From NCBI GenBank assembly GCA_024280815.1, contig JAJRPL010000148.1:1-7985 (forward strand): a stretch of DNA of 7,985 bases, read 5' to 3'. The translations under genes were made by a program, and so were the position numbers. Positions 1 to 5,455 of this stretch are shown piece after piece. The notes below the pieces were generated by a model. It was not told where the DNA came from. It saw nothing but the letters and a program-made list of their open reading frames with translations, and made no database searches. The stretch comes from Bacteroidota bacterium. Lineage in GTDB: Bacteria; Bacteroidota; Bacteroidia; Flavobacteriales; Flavobacteriaceae. Each line of letters opens with the position of its first letter. The first letter of the stretch is position 1.

Positions 1-136
1 AACCCATAAACAGCAATAAAATGCTTCTGTTTTTACAAAATTAGTCTAAAACAGTTATGATGTTTTTTGACATTTCTGTATTTCAAAATTTTAAAAAAAA
101 TATTTCTTGATTTATTTGCACTATGAATAATGCGGG
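1..136. other. Gene-free AT-rich left edge downstream of truncated thioredoxin-like gene
   Basis: No open frame of useful length or RNA gene is visible on either strand. The stretch is very AT-rich with A and T runs, except for a short GC-rich string, TGCGGGTT, at about 131-138 that abuts the stop codon of the neighbouring truncated gene. A perfect match to the -7 box (TAATTTTG, minus strand, plus positions 36-43) would direct transcription leftward out of the window, but it has no -33 partner and could be chance in such AT-rich DNA. Because the neighbouring gene lacks the second half of its fold, this stretch may be replaced or inserted DNA, for example the edge of an element lying mostly left of the window. 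That is inference. Confidence 0.5.
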
Positions 137-406
137 TTAAGGTAGTTTTTTCTTTTTTGGAAAATCTAATTCTAACAGTACCACATTTTCTGATGCCCAA
201 GTTTTAAATTCGTCAGTTCTAAATACCTCTTTGTCTAGAACTTTACACCATCTACACCAATCACTTCCAGTAAAATTAGCAAGGATAGGTTTGTTAGTTT
301 CTTTTGAAATCTTTGCAGCTTCTTCATAACTATCTAGCCATTTTATTTCTTGAGCAAATGTAGTTATTGAACAGATTAGTAATATTGCAAAAATTGTATG
401 TTTCAT
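137..406 (-). pseudogene. Exported thioredoxin-like protein, C-terminally truncated (89 aa)
   Basis: The frame opens with a signal peptide (residues 1 to about 19, hydrophobic core then TTFAQ), so the product would be exported to the periplasm. A thioredoxin-fold start follows: KPILANFTGSDWCRWCKVLD carries the redox motif C51-R-W-C54, then a helix and the strand VVLLELDFP. It ends at KKKKLP, where relatives of this Thioredoxin_7-like group normally continue for another 50-60 residues including the cis-proline loop. Reading the DNA beyond the stop in the other frames gives no thioredoxin-like sequence, so a simple frameshift is unlikely and a deletion or replacement at about position 137 fits better. 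It lies 23 nt after the stop of the 182-aa thioredoxin-like gene and is probably co-transcribed with it. It is most likely a broken gene. A functional short form cannot be excluded, since the signal peptide and CxxC are intact. Confidence 0.7.
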
Positions 407-429
407 TTTTCTATTATCTAGGTAAATAT

Positions 430-978
430 TTACCCTTTAAATTCAGATTTAAAGTTTTTTTGATAAGCCTCCCACTGTTCTTTGGTAGTCACTTCTTTAT
501 ATTTATCAGCAACGAATAATTTTAAATAAACTTCTAGTTGTTTTGGAGTTTGATAACCAGGAATAGGAGCAATTACATCAGCTTTTTCGTCTAAAAAAAC
601 AATCGTTGGATAGGCTTGAACTCTCAAAAATTGAGCAAATTCATGTTGGCTATTTCTTCCTTTTTTAGAAGCGTCAAAATTTGGGTTTTTATATTTTTTA
701 TCCTTATAGGTAACTGTTTTGCCACCTTCTGCATTGAATTTTACTGCATAAAAATTTTTATTTACATAGTTAGCAACATCTTCATTATGAAACGTATTTT
801 TATCTAACATTTTACAAGGCCCACACCAAGTGGTGTACATATCCATCATAATTTTACGAGGCTCTTTTTCTTGAGCTGCAACAGCTTCTTCAATAGTCAT
901 CCAATTGATTTCGCCTTTTTGTGCAAAAGCTGTTAAAGTAGATCCTACAATAAATAATAGTATAATTAATTTTTTCAT
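430..978 (-). CDS. Exported thioredoxin-family protein (182 aa)
   Basis: This is a thiol-disulfide oxidoreductase-like protein probably acting in the periplasm. The signal peptide covers residues 1 to about 20 (hydrophobic stretch, then TAFAQ). The thioredoxin fold shows MMDMYTTWCGPCKMLD with the classical C52-G-P-C55 active site, and the cis-proline loop AYPTIVFLD at P124. A charged insertion (about 86-108, TVTYKDKKYKNPNFDASKKG) lies between the first and second halves of the fold, a pattern I associate with Bacteroidota exported thioredoxin-like proteins. The tail after about residue 155 is helical and charged. The chosen ATG directly precedes the signal peptide. The POT transporter gene ends 72 nt upstream, so it may share that transcript or have its own promoter; I saw no convincing -33/-7 pair in the gap. 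Whether it reduces or oxidises thiols, and on which substrates, cannot be told from sequence. Confidence 0.85.
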   Translation of the reverse strand: MKKLIILLFIVGSTLTAFAQKGEINWMTIEEAVAAQEKEPRKIMMDMYTTWCGPCKMLDKNTFHNEDVANYVNKNFYAVKFNAEGGKTVTYKDKKYKNPNFDASKKGRNSQHEFAQFLRVQAYPTIVFLDEKADVIAPIPGYQTPKQLEVYLKLFVADKYKEVTTKEQWEAYQKNFKSEFKG

Positions 979-1050
979 GAGTTTGTTTTTTACCTAAGAC
1001 GCAAATACTATGCCTTAATTACATTGAACGATTGAGATTCTTTTTTAGTA

Positions 1051-2799
1051 TTATTTAATACCATGCATAAGTTTCTTTATTACAGGATAAGATAGTATTG
1101 AAAAAACACCTAAACCAACCGCTACTGATGTTAATATCCAAAAGAAATAGCTTAAGCCTTCGGTTTTAGCAATTCCTTCTGAGGCTTCTCCAAAAACACC
1201 CGCTAATTTCATGCCTATTGCCACTGCTAAATACCATACGCCAAACATCATTGCAATCATTCTTCCTGGCACCAGTTTTGAAACATATGAAAGAGCTACT
1301 GGTGAAATACAAAGTTCTCCCATAGTATGAAAGAAGTAAACCAATACCAACCAAATTAAACTTACTGAAGCTGTTTTAGCTCCTGGGGCAATATCTGCAG
1401 CTCCTATGGCAACACATGCCATTCCTAAACCTAATAAAAACATCCCGATAGCATATTTCATATTGGCATTAGGATTGTATTTACTTTCCCACCATTTAGA
1501 AAATAATGGAGCCATGGCAATAATAAACAATGAATTCAATACTCCAAACCAAGATGCTGGTACTTCTGCAATATCTTTTTGAAATTCAGTTGCTAACATC
1601 CAAATTGCAATTGCCCAAATAATTACAAAACTGAAACCTAAAATAATATTTGATATCGCATATTTTTTAAATGTTTTTTTAAACAACAACCATAATACCC
1701 ATGTTATAATACTTAACGGTATAATTGTCATTAAAGAGTTTACAATTTTAAAGGTAAATGCTGCATTTCCTTCTAATAAACGTTGGGTATAATCTCTTGC
1801 AAATATTGTTAATGAACTTGGGGCTTGTTCAAAAATTGCCCAGAAAAAAATGGTTATAAATGCAAAAAATGTTACTGCTAGCAATCTATCTTTGGTTATT
1901 TTATCATACTTGGGGAGTCTTATAATAAGTAATACTAAAAAAAGTACCAGTGCCGTTAAAATTATAACATTTGTGCCTTGAAGACCAAATAAATTAAAAT
2001 CAAAAAGATTGTACTTACCACCAGATATTTTGGCTACAGGATCATTTAATATCCACGCCAACCCTAAAGTTGCAGAAATTGCAATTAAAACCAATTGAAT
2101 ATTAGTAAAGGGGTTTAATTTTGGTTCACCATCTTTAATTTCAACAGTTTTTTCATCAATTTTTTCTGGCTTTAACCCAATTTCGCCAAAAATATCTTGA
2201 GCTTTCCAAAATTGTAACAATCCAAAAAACATAAAAAATCCAGCTAGTCCAAACCCCCAAGACCACCCTACTTTTTCACCAAAATATCCACACAATAAAA
2301 TTCCTAAAAAAGCACCTGCATTAACACCCATATAGAAAATGGTATAAGCTCCATCCTTTTTTTCTTGCTTATTAGCATACATTTCAGAAATGATAGACGT
2401 CATGTTTGGTTTAAAAAAGCCACTCCCAAAAACCAACAATCCTAATCCTAAATAGATGAAAAATGGTGTTTCTAAAGCCATAGAACCATGACCTAGCGTC
2501 ATTAATAAAGCACCAACCAACACCGCGTAACGATAACCAATAATTTTATCTGCAAAATAACCTCCAATTAAAGTTGATAAGTAAACTAATGAAGTATACG
2601 TCCCGAAAATTGCAAAAGCATGTTCTCGAGGCCATCCCCAACCTCCATCGGTTAAAGATGCGGTAAAAAACATCACTAAAAGGGCTCGCATTCCGTAATA
2701 CGAAAAACGTTCCCACATTTCTGTAAAAAATAAAACAAATAATCCTGCAGGATGTCCAAGTACTTTATCTTTAAAAAGATTGTCAATATCTGTATTCAT
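1051..2799 (-). CDS. POT-family proton-coupled oligopeptide transporter, expanded form (582 aa)
   Basis: This inner-membrane MFS transporter of the POT/PTR2 family is expected to import di- and tripeptides with protons. POT marks: TM1 E27-M-W-E30-R31-F-S-Y-Y (the ExxERFxYY motif), GGYFADKIIG after TM2, K130-P-N in TM4, FYMGVNAGAF in TM5, FEQ (E324) in TM7 and FFHTMGELCISP (E495) in the later core helix. Beyond the 12 core helices I see two extra hydrophobic pairs: one in the central loop (about 232-252 and 275-295), matching the HA/HB pair of bacterial POTs, and a second between core helices 7 and 8 (about 353-375 and 380-403). That gives about 16 predicted membrane segments, against 14 in typical bacterial members. 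It lies 29 nt downstream of a paralogous POT gene and is very likely co-transcribed with it. Substrate range is unknown. Confidence 0.93.
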   Translation of the reverse strand: MNTDIDNLFKDKVLGHPAGLFVLFFTEMWERFSYYGMRALLVMFFTASLTDGGWGWPREHAFAIFGTYTSLVYLSTLIGGYFADKIIGYRYAVLVGALLMTLGHGSMALETPFFIYLGLGLLVFGSGFFKPNMTSIISEMYANKQEKKDGAYTIFYMGVNAGAFLGILLCGYFGEKVGWSWGFGLAGFFMFFGLLQFWKAQDIFGEIGLKPEKIDEKTVEIKDGEPKLNPFTNIQLVLIAISATLGLAWILNDPVAKISGGKYNLFDFNLFGLQGTNVIILTALVLFLVLLIIRLPKYDKITKDRLLAVTFFAFITIFFWAIFEQAPSSLTIFARDYTQRLLEGNAAFTFKIVNSLMTIIPLSIITWVLWLLFKKTFKKYAISNIILGFSFVIIWAIAIWMLATEFQKDIAEVPASWFGVLNSLFIIAMAPLFSKWWESKYNPNANMKYAIGMFLLGLGMACVAIGAADIAPGAKTASVSLIWLVLVYFFHTMGELCISPVALSYVSKLVPGRMIAMMFGVWYLAVAIGMKLAGVFGEASEGIAKTEGLSYFFWILTSVAVGLGVFSILSYPVIKKLMHGIK

Positions 2800-2828
2800 A
2801 TAATGGTGATTGAATGATTATAAAAAAA

Positions 2829-4637
2829 TTAATTATCTGCCAATTCGAACCCTTCAGTTTCATCGTTGTGTATTTCATGTTCATTGTCTTCTGCACCGTG
2901 GGTGAGTTTTTTTAGCTTCTTTAAAAATAAGAGCAATAATATACCAAAGGCAACGGTAAATATTACTAACATTCTAAAGGTATTATACTCTTGCTTACTT
3001 TGTTCTTCTTCAATTACGAATGAAACCTCATAATTCTTACCGTCTCCTTCATTTTCAATTTTTTTAGACTCTTCTTTATTTTTTTCAAATAAAATTGAAG
3101 CGTGATATGGTGATTCTTTGGTTACTTTGTTTTCTACTAGATAAGCTTTTAAACCTGCTTTATTATCAAAATCAAATAAATGATTGATATTTGTTTTCTT
3201 TTTATAATCGTTAAAAATAATGTTGTCATTTTCTAAATAAACCGTTGACTTTATACTGAAGTTTCTATCTTTCTCAATAGGGTATTTAAATGTTTTTGTT
3301 ATTTTTTTTGTAGCTCTATCTTTAAATTCAATAGAATCTTTTGACGTGAAATTAAAAATTTCTTCTTTATTAGCAATCATTTTACCTTCATAGGGTTCTA
3401 ATTGTGAAGACTCTCCAATATTACCTGCTAATTTATTCCCAAATCCGGTTGCTGCAAAATAGACTCCCATCATAATAGATGCATATTTAACCGGAGCTAG
3501 TTTTGTAATGAATGATAAAGAAACTGGCGAAGTACAAAGTTCTCCAATAGTATGGAAAAAATAAGCTAAAAACACCCAAACCATAGCTGCTTTACCAAAT
3601 TCTACAGAAGAAGCTTCTTTAGAAGCAAACATCATAAACACATAACCAAGTCCCATAATTATGGTGCCAATAGCCATTTTAAATATTGAAGAAGATTCTT
3701 TTCCTGATTTTTTCCACCAAATCCAAAAACCTCCAATTAGAGTGCCAAATATTATGATATAACCTGCATTTAATGATTGAAATACTGCTGCTGGAATTTC
3801 TGGCAACCAAGACAAGCCTATTACTCTATCAACCTTTGTATCGGTATATAAATTCATTAACCCCCCAGCTTGTTCAAAAGCACCCCAGAATACAATTACA
3901 ATTAAGAAGGAAATCAATAAAACAATCACTCTGTCTTTTTCAATTTTATTTAGTGGTTTTTTTGCAATTTCAGGGTCAATATTTGAGCTTTTATCTCCAA
4001 TAAAATTTCCAACATGAGTTAAAAATTTTTGCCCCCATATATAAACAATTTGCCCTAATATCATACCTAGACCTGCCAATCCAAATCCATAGTGCCATCC
4101 GTATTTAAAAGCAACTATACCAACAGTTATACTTGCTAAGAAAGCTCCAATATTTATTCCAATATAAAAAATAGTGAATCCACTATCTCTTCTAATATCT
4201 CCTTTTTTATAAAGACCTCCAACCATAGTTGAAATATTAGGTTTTAAACCTCCAACTCCTAAAATAATTAATATTAATCCAGTAAAAAATGCCCAACTTT
4301 GAGGGATCGCTAAAGTAATATGTCCTAAAACCAACAAAAAACCGCCAAGCATAACGGTTTTCTTTTGACCCAACCATTTATCTGCAATTATTCCTCCAGG
4401 TATTGAAGCTACATAAACCAACATGGTGTACCAACCATATAACCATAGAGCGTCTTTACCACTCCATCCTAACCCTGGGTCTACAGCTGTTGCTGAAGTT
4501 GCAATATACAAGGTCAATAAACCACGCATTCCATAATAAGAAAAACGTTCCCACATTTCTGTAAAAAAGAGTACATATAACCCTATAGGATGACCGAATA
4601 ATTCTCTTTGATGTGGTTGAAGTGTAGTAGTTGACAT
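2829..4637 (-). CDS. POT-family oligopeptide transporter with large periplasmic insert (602 aa)
   Basis: This proton-coupled di/tripeptide importer of the POT/PTR2 family lies in the inner membrane. Diagnostic residues: E27-M-W-E30-R31-F-S-Y-Y in TM1, GGIIADKWLG, LK132PN in TM4, FYIGINIGAF in TM5, AFEQ (E255) in TM7 and FFHTIGELCTSP (E366) in TM10. The loop between core helices 6 and 7 (about 203-235) is short and polar, so the HA/HB helix pair of typical bacterial POTs is missing and 12 membrane segments are predicted. Between TM11 and TM12 there is a hydrophilic, Lys/Glu/Asn-rich insert of about 144 residues (about 409-552) that topology places in the periplasm. The cytoplasmic tail after TM12 ends in an acidic, His-containing stretch (AEDNEHEIHNDETEGFE). 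The frame is intact across the insert. It is 27 nt downstream of the nucleotidyltransferase gene and 29 nt upstream of the other POT gene. Confidence 0.92.
   Translation of the reverse strand: MSTTTLQPHQRELFGHPIGLYVLFFTEMWERFSYYGMRGLLTLYIATSATAVDPGLGWSGKDALWLYGWYTMLVYVASIPGGIIADKWLGQKKTVMLGGFLLVLGHITLAIPQSWAFFTGLILIILGVGGLKPNISTMVGGLYKKGDIRRDSGFTIFYIGINIGAFLASITVGIVAFKYGWHYGFGLAGLGMILGQIVYIWGQKFLTHVGNFIGDKSSNIDPEIAKKPLNKIEKDRVIVLLISFLIVIVFWGAFEQAGGLMNLYTDTKVDRVIGLSWLPEIPAAVFQSLNAGYIIIFGTLIGGFWIWWKKSGKESSSIFKMAIGTIIMGLGYVFMMFASKEASSVEFGKAAMVWVFLAYFFHTIGELCTSPVSLSFITKLAPVKYASIMMGVYFAATGFGNKLAGNIGESSQLEPYEGKMIANKEEIFNFTSKDSIEFKDRATKKITKTFKYPIEKDRNFSIKSTVYLENDNIIFNDYKKKTNINHLFDFDNKAGLKAYLVENKVTKESPYHASILFEKNKEESKKIENEGDGKNYEVSFVIEEEQSKQEYNTFRMLVIFTVAFGILLLLFLKKLKKLTHGAEDNEHEIHNDETEGFELADN
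2982..3413 (-). other. Predicted periplasmic insert domain of the 602-aa POT transporter
   Basis: Codons for residues about 409-552 encode a hydrophilic segment between the last two membrane helices. It alternates short hydrophobic and polar stretches (for example FSIKSTVYLENDNIIFND, SPYHASILFEKN, NYEVSFVIEEE), suggesting a beta-rich soluble domain. There is no cysteine and no membrane segment. The positive-inside topology of the 12 flanking helices places it on the periplasmic face. The paralogous transporter next door has only a short loop here. Animal PepT1/PepT2 carry an extracellular domain in a different loop (between TM9 and TM10), so any similarity of role would be convergent. I do not recognise the domain. 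Confidence 0.7.
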
Positions 4638-4664
4638 ATATAAGGGTTTTATAATTAAAAATAG

Positions 4665-5141
4665 TTAGTTTTTAAATGGCTTAATTTTTTGTAATTGTTG
4701 AATATCTAAGAGGTCTTTTGTTCTACCAGATTTTACTTTACTATCAATTAAATCATCTAAGGATAAGACTTGCCATCGTAAAAATTCTTGCCCTTTCACC
4801 TTGACTTCTTCACTTTCTTTATACGCTTGATTGAATGATTTATTAATAGAAAATCTAGTAATTAGTTCCAAATCTAAATCTACTGGTGAAAATTTAACTG
4901 AAATATTTTGTTCTTGTTTATATACTTTATCGGGAAAATCAGTAATGTCATATCCCATTTCTCTAAAAACTATTATTAGCTTATTTAAATTTTCTGGTGT
5001 TGTTTCTATCCAAAAATCTACATCAGCTGAGTGTCTTTGATAGCCATGAAAATTTACTGCTCCGCCACCAACCATCAACATTCTAACATTATTTTTATTA
5101 GCCAATTTTAAAAAAATATTTATTTTTTCTTCCCACTGCAT
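4665..5141 (-). CDS. Nucleotidyltransferase-fold protein, AbiEii/DUF6036-like (158 aa)
   Basis: The N-terminal part has the polymerase-beta-type nucleotidyltransferase signature in the form seen in AbiEii/DUF6036-like proteins: MLMVGGGAVNFHGYQRHSAD followed by VDFW, with the glycine turn at 25-27, R36, and metal-binding candidates D40 and D42. A third acidic strand is VDLDLE (D88/D90). The C-terminal signature SLDDLIDSKVKSGRTKDLLD (about 127-146) is typical of this group. The product is probably cytoplasmic, with no signal peptide or membrane segment. At 158 aa it is a minimal, intact domain. Its start codon is one nucleotide after the stop of a 59-aa ORF, implying translational coupling. Relatives include toxin-type nucleotidyltransferases that modify tRNA or partner proteins, but many are uncharacterised, and no HEPN or AbiEi-type partner is visible here. 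The biological target is unknown. Confidence 0.8.
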   Translation of the reverse strand: MQWEEKINIFLKLANKNNVRMLMVGGGAVNFHGYQRHSADVDFWIETTPENLNKLIIVFREMGYDITDFPDKVYKQEQNISVKFSPVDLDLELITRFSINKSFNQAYKESEEVKVKGQEFLRWQVLSLDDLIDSKVKSGRTKDLLDIQQLQKIKPFKN

Positions 5142-5142
5142 C

Positions 5143-5322
5143 TTATTCAGTAATTTCTATAATAAAATTAGTTGAGTTCTTTTTTATAGCTTTTGTCGGA
5201 AATTGGCTTACTTTTTCCATCAAATGTAAAAAAGAATAAAAGCGATCTGCTTTTGAGAGTCTTAAAAAAGCTTCTTGCTGGGCTTTATTACTTTCTTCTT
5301 TAGTTTGAAATTTAATTTCCAT
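5143..5322 (-). CDS. Small protein of unknown function, coupled to nucleotidyltransferase gene (59 aa)
   Basis: An ATG-to-TAA frame of 60 codons starts MEIKFQTKEESNKAQQEAFL and ends NFIIEITE. I do not recognise a named domain. The middle (about residues 9-37) is charged and amphipathic and should be helical, with aromatic residues in the segment RFYSFLHLMEKV. The end has a short strand-like NFIIEI. There is no signal peptide, cysteine or membrane segment, so it is probably cytoplasmic. The stop is separated from the nucleotidyltransferase ATG by one base (TAAGATG), a typical translational-coupling arrangement that supports the frame as a real gene. Codon use resembles that of its neighbours. 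A small first gene followed by a nucleotidyltransferase resembles toxin-antitoxin layout, but nothing in the sequence proves such a role. It is the first gene of the minus-strand run. Confidence 0.72.
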   Translation of the reverse strand: MEIKFQTKEESNKAQQEAFLRLSKADRFYSFLHLMEKVSQFPTKAIKKNSTNFIIEITE

Positions 5323-5455
5323 TATAATTCTTAGTTAATAAAAGTAGCTACTTTATAATTCTGTTTCAAGTTTACGGAAATTTCATTAAATATCAGCTCT
5401 AAATCTAGAGACTTTTTAGTTTTAGTATATTTGAACTCAAATTAATTGTAAATCA
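5323..5455. other. Divergent intergenic region between the small ORF and mvaA
   Basis: These 133 bases separate two outward-facing transcription units and must hold their promoters. On the plus strand there is a perfect -7 box (listed separately). On the minus strand only one-mismatch versions are visible: TAAACTTG (plus positions 5367-5374) and TTAATTTG (5438-5445), neither with a -33 box at the usual spacing. A weak 5-bp inverted repeat, CTCTA-AATC-TAGAG (5397-5410), lies just upstream of the mvaA -7 box. No RNA gene is seen. Confidence 0.5.
5426..5433 (+). promoter_or_regulatory. Bacteroidota -7 promoter box (TATATTTG) for mvaA
   Basis: TATATTTG matches the TAnnTTTG consensus of the Bacteroidota primary sigma factor exactly. 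It ends 22 bases before the mvaA ATG, predicting a leader of about 15 nt. No clear TTG -33 element is found 17-23 bases upstream, so strength is uncertain. Confidence 0.5.

Noticed and set aside
82..137. Frameshift in the A-run region explaining the truncated thioredoxin-like protein
   Set aside because: The alternative frames past the A-runs give no residues resembling the missing thioredoxin half or its cis-proline loop.
616..807. Plus-strand open frame of 63 codons opposite the 182-aa thioredoxin-like gene
   Set aside because: Antisense shadow of a well-supported gene, with hydrophobic low-complexity translation and no promoter or coupling.
1002..1010. Possible minus-strand -7 box (TAGTATTTG) in front of the 182-aa thioredoxin-like gene
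   Set aside because: The spacing inside the box is one base too long for TAnnTTTG and no -33 partner is found at 17-23 bases.
3773..4003. Plus-strand open frame of 76 codons opposite a POT gene
   Set aside because: Antisense to conserved POT coding sequence; the translation resembles no protein family.
4831..5040. Plus-strand open frame of 69 codons opposite the nucleotidyltransferase
   Set aside because: Antisense shadow over the catalytic domain codons; no independent signals.
4665..5322. Calling the small ORF and nucleotidyltransferase a known toxin-antitoxin system (HEPN-MNT or AbiE)
   Set aside because: The 59-aa protein shows no HEPN RxxxxH motif and no AbiEi-like winged-helix features, and the nucleotidyltransferase is shorter than AbiEii; only the layout is suggestive.
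5397..5417. Small inverted repeat CTCTA-AATC-TAGAG followed by ACTTTTT upstream of mvaA, terminator-like
   Set aside because: Only a 5-bp stem, and no plus-strand gene precedes it; could be an operator but there is no support.
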